Source: JACKFB01 sp041389525 (GTDB lineage Bacteria > Myxococcota_A > UBA9042 > PHBI01 > JACKFB01). From it: 64,000 bases of DNA. The DNA is taken from the NCBI GenBank assembly GCA_041389525.1, contig JAWKRR010000039.1, positions 1 to 64,000 on the forward strand, read 5' to 3'. The translations under genes were made by a program, and so were the position numbers. A model generated the notes under the pieces. The model saw only the letters and a program-made list of their open reading frames with translations. It was not told the DNA's origin and made no database searches. Positions 53,941 through 64,000 of this stretch are shown piece by piece (position 1 is the first letter of the stretch; each line of letters opens with the position of its first letter).

Positions 53941-55973
53941 CTAGAAAGAGTAAGTGATGCCGGCGTCGAAGGTGACGCCGTTCTGGGGGATGAGGTCCTG
54001 GACGTGCTCGGCGGATCCGGGGTCGCCGTAGCGCCAATCGAGCAGGTTGCGCACGCCCGCACGCAGCTCGAGCCCCGGGAGCAGCCCGCGGCTGGAGACG
54101 TGGAGGTCCAGGAGCACGGCGCGCTCGCTGCGCGCGTCCGACAGGGTGCGGCGGGGGCTGAGGAAGGAGCCGTCGAGGGCCACCTGGAGCTTCTCGCCCC
54201 ACACCGGGACCACCATCCCCAGCTTGAACATGTGCCGCGGCGAGTTGCTCAGCTCGCTGCCGTCGTCGGACTCGGCCCGCTGCAGCGCGTAGGAGCCCCG
54301 CACCTCGAAGATGCCCGGCCAGCGCGCGTCGACCGCCGCCTCGACTCCCATGGCCGTCGCGCCGCCCGTGTTCGTGTAGGCCACGAAGTCGTCGTGTCCA
54401 TTGGGCTCCAGCGAGATCAGCCCGCGCAGACGGTACCGGTACGCCGACAGCGTCGTGCGCAGAAAGTGCGCGTGCGTCTGCTCCCAGGCGAGCTCGACGC
54501 TGCGCAGGCGCTCGGGCGACAAGGCCCCCGCGCGCTGCACGGTGAACCGGTCGTGGTAATACTGCTCGTACGCGTTCGGCGCCCGGAACGCCTCGCCGTA
54601 GAGCAGCTTGAGCGTCGTGTTCGTCGAGGGCCGGTAGATCACCGCACCGCGCGGCGTGGGGGTCACCCCGACCCGCGTCCGATAGTCGACCCGCAGCCCG
54701 AGATCGATGGTCAGGTTCCGGTGCGGCGCGACCTCCGCGTGCAGGAAGCCACCGAGGCTCGTCGCGGCGCGCCGGTCGTCCAGCGACACCTCGAACTCGT
54801 CATACTCTTCCTGGGCCAGCACAAAGCTGTGAAAGACCTCGACGGCGCCGACGAGCCGCAGCCAGTTCGTGGCCTGCCAGTCCGCCCGCACCTCGGCACC
54901 CAGCGACTCCGAACGCGACGAGTCCCGGCTGTAGACTAGGTCCTCCGCCTCGCCCTCCTCGGCGTAGTCGTAGAGCCAGCGCCCCCGATAGCTCGAGTGG
55001 TCGTAAAGATGCGGCTGCTGAGGTCCAGGTCGACGCCCATGTGCTCTTCCCAGCCCAACTCCACGAAGGCGCGGCGATCGGTGGTCCGCGTCCGGGTGGT
55101 CGGGAACACCGACTCGTAGGGCGCGGTGGGGACGCCCTTTCGCATCTGCGAGAAGATGGTCTTGAGGCTCAGCGATCCGTAGGACATCTTCGCCATGCCC
55201 TGGTAGCTGAGCGCCCCATCCGCGCCGCGCACCTTCCCGTCGCTCGTCTCGCCGTCGTCGAACTCGGTGAAATACAGGTCCGGCCCGCGGCTGGACCGCA
55301 CCGAGACCGACGCCATCGCTTCGAACCCGCTCTGCAGCTTGCGCCCGTATGACGCGCGGCCGCTCAGGGTGCGAAAGCTCGCCGCGTCGAAGGCCACGTG
55401 CCCGCCCTGCAGGTCCCGGCCGCGGTCGGTGACGACGTTGATGACCGCGAGCAGCGCGTTGGTGCCGTAGACGCCCGAGCCGGGTCCGCGGATCACCTCG
55501 ATGCGCTGCACAACGCCCATGTCGATAGGGCCGTCAAAGCCCGTGTAGGGCTGCGAGAAGACCGCCTCGTTCATGCGGTGCCCGTCGACCAGCAGCAGCA
55601 CCCGCGAGCTGTAGTCGCCGGGTCGGCTGAACCCGCGCACCCCCACATACGAGTAGTTGCGGTCATACGAGATGAAGAAGCCCGGCATGCTGCGCAGGGC
55701 GTCGTCCAGGGTGCGGTAGCCGTAAGCCTCGATCTCGCGCGCCGTGATGACCGAGACCGTGGACGGGGAGTCCGTGATGCGCTGGGAGTACTTCGAGGCC
55801 GTGAAGACCGAGGGGATCTGCTCGAGGATGAGGGACTCTTCGCCCATGAAGCCGAGGACCGCCTCGCAGTCGGGGTCTCCCTCGGGACACGGCGTTTGCC
55901 CCCTCGCGGGCGCAGCTATCTGGATGACCAGGAAGGCTCCGAGAGCCATCCTGATCGTGTCGCAGCCCCTCAT
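53941..55973 (-). pseudogene. TonB-dependent receptor, one frameshift
   Basis: Reading through a single-base loss near 55008 gives a 677-residue receptor. Signal MALGAFLVIQIAAPARG, then a TonB-box-like start, the plug domain (ITDSPSTVSVITAREIEAYGYRTLDDALR, VIRGPGSGVYGTNALLAVINV) and a beta barrel ending in a terminal F (GVTFDAGITYSF). The total length becomes divisible by three when one T is added after ATCTT, where RIFYDHSSYRGRW would then be read. The gene is in an operon with the substrate-binding protein and two-component proteins. An assembly slip is the simplest explanation. Confidence 0.78.
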
Positions 55974-56003
55974 GTCCCGCTCCTCTCACGCCCGAAGGCG
56001 CAT

Positions 56004-57848
56004 CTAACGCCCGGAGGCGCGTCGCTCGGCCGCCGAAAGCGCCGGGCCATCGTTCGCCGCGTCTTTGTCCACAAAGGGCGGAGGAGTGGACTCCCCACCG
56101 ATCTGGAAGCCGTTCTTTCCGGCGGCTTTCACCAGGTAGAGCGCGCGGTCGGCTGCATCGAGCAGCGCCTCCGCGTCCGCCTCCCCAGGCGCCGCCACGG
56201 CCACGCCCAAGCTGATGCTGGCGCCGACCGGAGCCGCGCCCACGACCGCCACGAACTGCGCGTTGCGGACCGCGCTGCACAGGCGGTCGACGATCTTCTC
56301 CGCCTCGCGCGTCCCCACGTACGGCATCACCAGCGCGAACTCGTCGCCGCCAAAGCGCGCAAGCATGTCGGTGTCGCGCAGGTTCGCGGTCATCTCCCGC
56401 GCCAGCCCGCGCAGAATCGCGTCGCCGGCCAGGTGCCCCATCGAGTCGTTGTGAACCTTGAAGTCGTCCACGTCGATCATCGCCACCGCCACCGGATACC
56501 GCTGGCGCGCGGCCCGGCGAAGCTCGGTGTCGAGGAAGCGCGTGAAGTAGGCGCGGTTGTAGAGCCCGGTCAGCTCGTCGGTCACCGCGGAGGCCAGCGC
56601 GTCCTTGCACTGCGCGACCAGCGAGTCGAGGTAGCTCTTCTTCCGCAGCAGCGCCATGGCCCGCACCAGCAGCTCTTTCGGGTGCACGGGCTTGATCAGG
56701 TAGTCGTCCGCGCCCTGCTCGAGCCCGGCGATCTTCGTCTCCAGGTCCTCGATGCCCGTGACCATCAGCACCTGAACGCGCCGCGTCGCCTCGCGCTGCT
56801 TGATGCGTCGGCACAGCTCCAGCCCACTGGCGTCGGGGAGCAGCACGTCGAGCACCACCAGATCGATGGAGCGCTGCGCCAGGGCTACCAGCGCCATCGC
56901 CTGAGAGTTCGCGCGAATGATCCGCGCGCCCGCCTCCAGCAGGTAGGTGTGGATCAGCTTCGCGTCGCGCTCGTCGTCCTCGACGATGAGGATCGTCGGG
57001 CCGCCGACCTCGGCAGCCGCCTCCTCGGGCGAGCGCCGATACGACTCCGCGCGCAGCCCGAGCTGCTCCTGATACTGCGTCAGCCGAATCATCGACTTCA
57101 CGCGCGCCAAGAGCTCGTGCGTGTTCACGGGCTTGTTGAGGAACTCGTCAGCGCCAGCCTCAAGCCCGCGGTTCTTCTCCTCGGTCCCCGTCAGCGCGGT
57201 CACCAAGATGACCGGCACGTGGCTGGTCGCCGGATCCGCCTTCAGCCGCCGCGTCACCTCGTAGCCGTCCATCCCAGGCATCATGATGTCGAGCAAGATG
57301 AGGTCGGGCGCCTGCTCCGCGACCATCCGCAACGCGTCTTCGCCGTTGGACGCCGTCTGCACCTCGTAGCGCTCGGTCGCCAGCTTCGCTTTGAAGAGCT
57401 TCACGTTCAGCGGCTCATCATCGACCACCAGCACCCGCCCGCGATGGTCGGCGACCACCTGGGTCCCCCCTCCCGTCCGCGAGGCCTGGATGAAGCTCCG
57501 GATCTGCTCAACGAAGCTGCGCGTATCGACCGGCTTGGTCAGGTAGCCGCTGCACCCCGCGTCCAGCGCCCGCTCGGCGTCCCCATCCATCGCGTGGGCC
57601 GTCAACGCCACCACAGGGATCGCCGCCAGCGCCGGGTCCGCCTTCAGCAGCCGCGTCGCCGACAGCCCGTCCATGCCCGGCAGCGCCACATCCATCAGCA
57701 CCAGGTCCGGTCGCTGCTCACGCACCAACTGCAGCCCGCGCTCGGCGTCCGTAGCCGTCAGCACGCGAAACTCCGACCCGGCCAAGACCGCGAGGAAGAG
57801 CTTCAGGTTGGACTCATTGTCCTCAACGATGAGCAACGTTGCGTCCAT
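56004..57848 (-). CDS. Triple-receiver diguanylate cyclase
   Basis: A 614-residue protein: three receiver domains (phospho-Asp in VLMDVALPGMDG, LLDIMMPGMDG and VLDVLLPDASG, near 51, 188 and 336) and a C-terminal GGDEF domain (FGGDEFALVMPY near 530, with the NxxxFKxxND-type VDDFKVHND). All three receiver aspartates and the GGDEF signature are intact, so phosphorylation-controlled c-di-GMP synthesis is expected. It begins the operon with the TonB receptor, substrate-binding protein and histidine kinase (gap 30 bases). Confidence 0.9.
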   Translation of the reverse strand: MDATLLIVEDNESNLKLFLAVLAGSEFRVLTATDAERGLQLVREQRPDLVLMDVALPGMDGLSATRLLKADPALAAIPVVALTAHAMDGDAERALDAGCSGYLTKPVDTRSFVEQIRSFIQASRTGGGTQVVADHRGRVLVVDDEPLNVKLFKAKLATERYEVQTASNGEDALRMVAEQAPDLILLDIMMPGMDGYEVTRRLKADPATSHVPVILVTALTGTEEKNRGLEAGADEFLNKPVNTHELLARVKSMIRLTQYQEQLGLRAESYRRSPEEAAAEVGGPTILIVEDDERDAKLIHTYLLEAGARIIRANSQAMALVALAQRSIDLVVLDVLLPDASGLELCRRIKQREATRRVQVLMVTGIEDLETKIAGLEQGADDYLIKPVHPKELLVRAMALLRKKSYLDSLVAQCKDALASAVTDELTGLYNRAYFTRFLDTELRRAARQRYPVAVAMIDVDDFKVHNDSMGHLAGDAILRGLAREMTANLRDTDMLARFGGDEFALVMPYVGTREAEKIVDRLCSAVRNAQFVAVVGAAPVGASISLGVAVAAPGEADAEALLDAADRALYLVKAAGKNGFQIGGESTPPPFVDKDAANDGPALSAAERRASGR

Positions 57849-58043
57849 CTAGGCCGCCTCCGCGCAAGGATTCATCTGGGCCCGCCGGCATACCTGCAGC
57901 GAGATACCGGTCGCTCTCCCCTCATCGGGCCGCGGCCGCCTCCCCTTGAGCGCTTTCTCGCCCCCACCTGGCGATAGTTCGCCGCCCCATCTCGCGACGG
58001 TTGACTTGCATCCGCCCCTGGCTATGCTCCGCCCCGCGACTTG

Positions 58044-58126
58044 CCGAAGTGGCGGAATTGGTAGACGCGCCGGACTCAAAATCCGGTGGCCGCAAGGCCG
58101 TGTCGGTTCGAGCCCGACCTTCGGTA
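58044..58126 (+). tRNA. tRNA-Leu (anticodon CAA)
   Basis: Acceptor GCCGAAG/CTTCGGT, anticodon stem CCGGA/TCCGG with loop CTCAAAA (anticodon CAA), long variable arm (GGCCGCAAGGCC), and TTCGAGC T loop. Unlike the three other tRNAs, the 3' CCA is not encoded (sequence reads ACGC), so it must be added by the CCA enzyme. Confidence 0.93.
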
Positions 58127-58264
58127 CGCAGCACACCCGGACGACGCCCGCGCGGAGGGTTCGTCCGGCCCCTCCAGTTTTCTGCTCCGGCTCCCGTCAT
58201 GCCGGGTACGACGTCGCACGGCGCGGCGTTGACCTCCTTTGTGGCCCGGTGCTAGCGTGCCCCA

Positions 58265-59874
<1,610 letters not shown>

Positions 59875-59878
<4 letters not shown>

Positions 59879-60564
59879 GCCAGCACCTCGCGCCGCTCCG
59901 CCTCGCCGCTGCCTGCGCCCTGCTGCTGGCGGTGGCCTCGTGCGAGCGCAAACCCATCCCGCCCCGAGTCGCCGCCGCGCCGGTCGTCGTGGCCTCACCG
60001 ACCGCGCTTTTGACAGGCGGCACCGAGGTGTTTCGCGACGACTTCCAGCGCGAGGCCCTGGGCGCGGACTGGCGCGCCGATCACAAGGATTGGCACCTCG
60101 AGGGCGGCTGGGTTCGCTCCTCGTCCGTCGACAACGCCGGCGTCTGGCTGCTCAAAGAGTTGCCCGAGCGCGCCCGCATCGAGTTCGACGCCAAGAGCCT
60201 GCCGATGCCCGAGGGCAAGCCCTTCCCCGGCGACATCAAGTGCGAGGTCTTCGCGACAGAACCCGCCCACCAGGCCGGCTACGTCCTGATCAACGGGGGC
60301 TGGCAGAACCAGCTGGACGTCATCGCCCGGCTCGACGAGCACGGCGCCGACCGCAAGGAGCGCCCCGCCGCCCGCGTCGCCCCCTCCCAGGTCTACCGCT
60401 GGGCCATCGCCCGCGACGCCGCCGGGACGGTGCACTGGTTCCGCGACGGCGTCCTTCAGATGAGCTACCCGGACGCCGCGCCGATCACCGGCCGCTACTT
60501 CGCGTTCAACAACTGGCGCACCAACGTCGCCTTCGACAACCTGGTCGTCTACCGCCTCGACTGA
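59875..60564 (+). CDS. Lipoprotein with LamG/glucanase-like beta-sandwich
   Basis: A 229-residue protein: GTG start 59875, signal ALLLAVASC (lipobox VASC). The mature part, EVFRDDFQREALGADWRAD...WHLEGGWVRSSS...ELPERARIEFDAKSLP...YFAFNNWRTNVAFDNLVVYRL, reads as a concanavalin-like beta sandwich of the sort found in DUF1961 and family 16 domains. The catalytic glutamates of GH16 are not obvious. Location on the cell surface is likely. It follows the PP2C-cNMP gene in the same transcript. Confidence 0.75.
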
Positions 60565-60680
60565 CAGGCTGACGGCGCAAAGGCTTGCAAGCGCTGGCGT
60601 TCTCCCCCCATACTCCGCGCCCCACCTGGGCCCCCCGGCGCGCCAACGCTCGCCCGGCCCATTGACGGCAGAGAGACATC

Positions 60681-60794
60681 ATGGCGAACGGCGACGGGAC
60701 GCGGAAGATGCGTCAGAAGAAGCGGCAGCAGAAGAAGAAGGATCGCGAGAAGCGCCGGATCGAAGAGGCCAAGAAGGGCGCGCGCCGCCGCTAG
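60681..60794 (+). CDS. Small very basic protein (37 residues)
   Basis: ATG 60681 after GAGAGA. MANGDGTRKMRQKKRQQKKK and then mostly Lys/Arg/Glu, ending AKKGARRR. One predicted charged helix, probably nucleic-acid binding or a ribosome-associated peptide. The gene is too short to test further; start and stop are clean, and the next gene is convergent. Confidence 0.55.
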   Translation: MANGDGTRKMRQKKRQQKKKDREKRRIEEAKKGARRR

Positions 60795-60834
60795 CGGTTC
60801 GCTCCGGGTCGTTTGCCCCGCTGCGCACGCGCGT

Positions 60835-61860
60835 TCAATCGCGTCCAGCCGCGGGATCGCCCGGTCCCCAGGTCAGCTCCACCCACGCAGACGCGCCGCT
60901 TCGGCAAGTCTGGCGTGGTTTTCTGGTGCAGGCCGCGATCGTCGCGGCGGCCAACGCGGCCAGGCCCGCCTCGCTGAGCTCCGCTTGGTCGAGTCTGCGC
61001 ACCGCCTCGCGAGCGGCGGCGTTGGGGCCGGCCAGCACGAGGACCCCGGCCGCCACCGCCTGAGCGATGATGTGCGGCGAGCCCTCGCGCGGCAGGCCGG
61101 GCCCGTCCTCGCTGGGCACGACGACCGGTCCCGCCCGAGCCACCAGCGCTCGACCTCCCGCGACGCCCAAATCCGGCGTCGCACCAGCCAGCTCCGCCGT
61201 CCAAGCGTCGCGCCGCGGCGCGCGACCTCCAACCCCTTGCCCGGCTCGTCGCGCCCCACGGTCAGCACCCGGCGGCCCGGGCGGCGATGAAGGCCCGGCG
61301 AACTCGGGAAACACCTCGGCGCCATCGGGGGAATGGCGCGCCACCCCCAGCGGGCACGCGCGGCACCTCGCCCCCCATCTGCGCGGCGTAGCGGCGCGCA
61401 GGCTCCGCCACCGCGACGACGGGGTCCTGCCGCGTCAACGCCCGACCCGCGCGCCGGCAGCCGCTCGAGCAGGTCCACGTCGCTGCCGCGTGCAGCACCA
61501 GCAAGCGCCGAGCGCCCCGCGGTGCAGCCAAGCCTGTCGGCCACCAATGACCACAGCCAGGATCCGCCGCCCCCTCCCCCGCCGCACTCCGCCGCAGCGC
61601 GCCCGGCACCGTCGCCGAAGCGCGGATCTCCGAGGCTGGGCTGCGTGGCGCGCCCGACGACCTTGGCCGGACAGAGCGCCACCCCGGTCGCGACTCCAGC
61701 GCCCCGCCAGCGCCGAAATCCGGCACCACCGCGCACGTCAGATCCCCTGGCACGCCAAGCCCGGGCGCTCAGATCCGCGACGAAATGCCCTGCCCAGAGG
61801 ACGGCGCAGCACCGAAAGGCCAGCTCGTCGAGACGACGACGACTTCACCCTCCTCGTCGC
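60835..61860 (-). pseudogene. Family-4-type glycosyltransferase, frame-broken
   Basis: Fragments in different minus frames order as a GT4 enzyme: VVVVSTSWPFGAAPSSGQ at the start, HFVADLSARAWRARGSDV, RVLTVGRDEPGKGLEVARR, and ARAGPVVVPSEDGPGLPREG...AAGVLVLAGPNAAAREAVRRL, the donor-binding end. It stops at 60835-60837. At least four frame changes occur in 1 kb. The start is likely a GTG near 61857. It seems to be the second gene of an operon with the GT2 enzyme upstream. The substrate is probably a polyisoprenyl-linked or exported sugar chain. Confidence 0.6.
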
Positions 61861-62606
61861 TCGCGCGCGGCAGCCAAGGACCGCGCTCCGCGCGCGGCGA
61901 GCCGCCCGCCGCCACCACCAGGCCCGAGCCAGCACGTAGCTGTGCGATGAACACGCGCGCTCCGGCCGGATCCCGGAGAGGCCTGGCCCTCGTATATGGT
62001 GTCACCGGCAGCTCGGCGATCGGGCCCCACCGTGCCCAACATCACGAGCAGATCGTTCGGGTACCCGTAGCGCGGATAGAGGCGTTCGAGCGGAATACGC
62101 TGCAGCGCAGAAGCTGACACCGCCGTGTATCCGCACTGTGCGTCGCGCAATGGCTGGCCACCGCTGATGCGCTGCGTCCAAGTCGACAGCACGCGATTTC
62201 CCAATCGCCGCCACAAGGGCATGCGCTGCCGCACCGCGGGGTGGCCCGTGCGGTCGCCCTTCGCGTAATCGCAATGGCCGCGGCCCACGGCGGCCACCAG
62301 CGACTCCAGCTCGTCCGGACACATCTGACCGTCACCGGCCATCACGGCGACGATATCGGCGCCCGATTCGAGCGCGGCCCCGTAGCCCGAGATCAGCGCC
62401 GCCCCCACACCCCGATTCGCGCGGTGCCGGATGACGCGGATCGGCTCGCCGACCGCTTCCGCGATCGCGGCGGTGCGATCACGCGAGCCATCGTCGACCA
62501 CGACGACGTCATCCACCCACCCGGGCAGTCCCCCCAGCATGGCCGCGATGTGCAATTCTTCATCAAACGCGGGCACGACCACCGCGATTCGCTGCCCTTC
62601 CCACAT
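61860..62606 (-). pseudogene. Family-2 glycosyltransferase, frame-broken 3' part
   Basis: ATG 62606 MWEGQRIAVVVPAFDEE, then VVVDDGSRDRTAA (GT2 nucleotide-binding), VAVMAGDGQM (DxD-type site), and LRDAQCGYTAV, all in one frame to about 62040. Beyond LLVMLGTVG the C-terminal sequence changes frame, with VTPYTRARPL, VFIAQL and VLARAWWWRR in turn. The enzyme resembles dolichol-phosphate-mannose-synthase-like GT2 proteins. It diverges from the Cys-rich lipoprotein, and 175 bases separate the two starts. Confidence 0.65.
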
Positions 62607-62781
62607 ACCGACGCACCCTTCGTAACCGGAGCTATCCGCGCGAGATCGCTTAAGCTCGCGCGTGTGGCGCCCCGTCTTGGTTGCGACGCCCACATCCCTG
62701 CCTTGCGACGATCGGCGAGCGGGCGCTATGTTGTCAAAGTCCATGCGCTGGAGTCTTCCACTCCGCCCATCGAGGATCTCC

Positions 62782-64000
62782 ATGCACGTCCGCACCGCAT
62801 CTTGTCCATGGAAGGCGCTCGCCGCCTCTGGAGCCCTTCTCTTGTCGGCGTTCGCGCTCGCTGCCTGCCCCAGCGGCGGCGACGGCAACGAGGCCGACTC
62901 CAAGGTCGACGTCAGCGACGGCACCGGAGACGGTGCCGGCGACGGCAGCGGCGATGTGGATCCGGCGGACAGCGACGTGGTCGGTCCCGACGCGGACGCG
63001 GATGGCGACACGAAGACCGACGGTGATTGCATCGACTGCGACGTCCAGCCCGATGGCGACGTGGACGCGGACATCCCAGACGGTGACGCCGACGCAGAAG
63101 TCGACACGAAGGATATTATTCCCGACGACGGTGGCGGGACCGAGCTCCCCGACGATGGCGGCGGCCCCGGTCCCGACGCGGACGCCGACGTCCCGATCGA
63201 CGTGCCGCTGGCGTGCGAGCCGAACCCCTGCACCGACCCGCCGCCCACCGAGTGCAACGGCAACGCCAACTCGATCATCTACGAGCCCACCGGCACCTGC
63301 ACCGTCGACGACGCGGGCGAAGTGCTCTGCGACTACAAGGTCATCGCCAACGAGGACTGCAACGACGGCGACCTCTGCACGAAGGACACGTGCTTGGCCG
63401 GCATCGGCTGCGTGCACCAGTTCGACGACGCGCTGGACCCGAGCTGCAAGGTCGTCAGCCCCTGCGACAACGTGGTCTGCAACGACACAGCACCCTGCAC
63501 CTTCGACTCCTGCAACCAGCTCACGGGCATCTGCAAGTTCCGAGTTCCTCAACTGCGATGACGCGAACGCTGCACCGCAAGGACTCTTCTGCGATCCCAA
63601 GGGAGACCCCGACACGTGCGTCTTCAAGGCCATCGAGAACTGCGACTACTGCCAGACCGACGCCGACTGCAAGACCGCGACGGGCGGCTGCATCACCCGC
63701 CAGTGCGATCAGGGCGAGTTCCGCTGCGTGGACAAGGCGCCGGTCAAGTGCACCGACGACAAGAACATCTGCACAAAAGACTACTGCAAGCCCGGCACCG
63801 GCTGCGTCAATGAGCCCCTCAAGCCGTGCCCGAGCGAGTTCGGCTGCCAGCAGGATTTCGACTGCGACGACGGCAACCCCTGCACCACCGAGACCTGCGA
63901 CACCTCCGGCGACATCGGCGTCTGCAACTACGAGCTGACCGTCTGCGACGACGGCAACCCCTGCACCCTCGGCACCTGCGACGCGACCGTCACGGTCGGC
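62782..64000 (+). pseudogene. Cys-rich surface lipoprotein, partial, one frameshift
   Basis: ATG 62782 with GAGG upstream; lipobox AFALAAC; an Asp-rich linker with DADADG and DGDVDADI segments; then repeated Cys modules (CEPNPCTDPPPTEC, CNDGDLCTKDTC, CDNVVCNDTAPC). The first frame ends in RVPQLR at 63561. The sequence goes on in another frame (CDDANAAPQGLFC to CDDGNPCTTETC and CDDGNPCTLGTC) until the window end, so one base was lost or added near 63540. The CDDGNPCTxxxC repeats are calcium-loop-like disulfide modules. Same style as the lipoproteins at 4099 and 6428. Confidence 0.75.

Noticed and set aside
55398..57977. 859-residue plus-strand frame rich in Arg, His and Val
   Set aside because: Antisense of the receiver-GGDEF gene and the receptor; composition is typical of shadow frames in GC-rich DNA.

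Overview
The window is GC-rich and densely coded. Its hallmarks are many secreted Cys-rich lipoproteins with Asp/Ala-rich linkers, a MopE-like lipoprotein, an AgmX/PglI-type C-terminal domain, a PP2C-cNMP protein and a multi-receiver GGDEF protein. Together these suggest a Myxococcota (former Deltaproteobacteria) chromosome. That assignment is an inference from gene content: there is no rRNA, and I saw no insertion sequence, prophage or CRISPR array.

Layout. 1-3917 (minus) is a compact cluster: a small protein ending in 19 His-Xaa-Ser tripeptides, a NodU/CmcH-type carbamoyltransferase, a radical SAM enzyme, and a second radical-SAM-like protein without the iron-sulfur cysteines. It looks like a peptide-modification (RiPP-like) system related to the His-Xaa-Ser (Hxs) systems. 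4099-8861 holds three Cys-rich lipoproteins. 8850-12059 holds frame-damaged mepA-, trmH- and glpX-like genes. 12113-16063 is a plus-strand run: Zn-ribbon protein, CinA domain, methylthioadenosine phosphorylase, PfkB kinase, phosphatidylserine decarboxylase. 16143-18533 has two lipoproteins and a DciA-like protein. 18812-20118 has tRNA-Val, rpmI, rplT, an IHF/HU gene and tRNA-Pro. 20162-24572 has NRDE, YggX-like and SWIM-SNF2 genes.

24642-26117 is a lipoprotein of the 5'-nucleotidase-like family whose frame crosses one in-frame TGA at an EPCG-stop position. A bacterial SECIS-like hairpin follows directly, so it is best read as a selenoprotein. 26270-34754 holds a lipoprotein, a membrane metallophosphoesterase, a TlpA-like thioredoxin, a decayed PP2C, a dual-specificity phosphatase and an AgmX/PglI-domain protein. 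34751-40608 has RdgB, TldD (two frameshifts), TldE/PmbA, a lipoprotein, tRNA-Pro and methylmalonyl-CoA mutase. 40791-51043 centres on a 1620-residue aldehyde dehydrogenase / aminotransferase / GNAT / pseudo-aminotransferase fusion, with a C45-family protein, the two CoA-transferase subunits in convergent orientation, an M20 peptidase, a HAD protein and ProC.

51237-57848 is a minus-strand sensory operon: three-receiver diguanylate cyclase, TonB-dependent receptor, ABC-type substrate-binding protein, histidine kinase. 58044-64000 has tRNA-Leu, the PP2C-cNMP protein, a lipoprotein, a 37-residue basic protein, two frame-broken glycosyltransferases and a Cys-rich lipoprotein leaving the window.

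Single-base frame breaks in conserved housekeeping genes are common (8780-12060, 35561-36968, about 55010, 60835-62100, about 63540). They look more like consensus errors in the assembly than gene decay.
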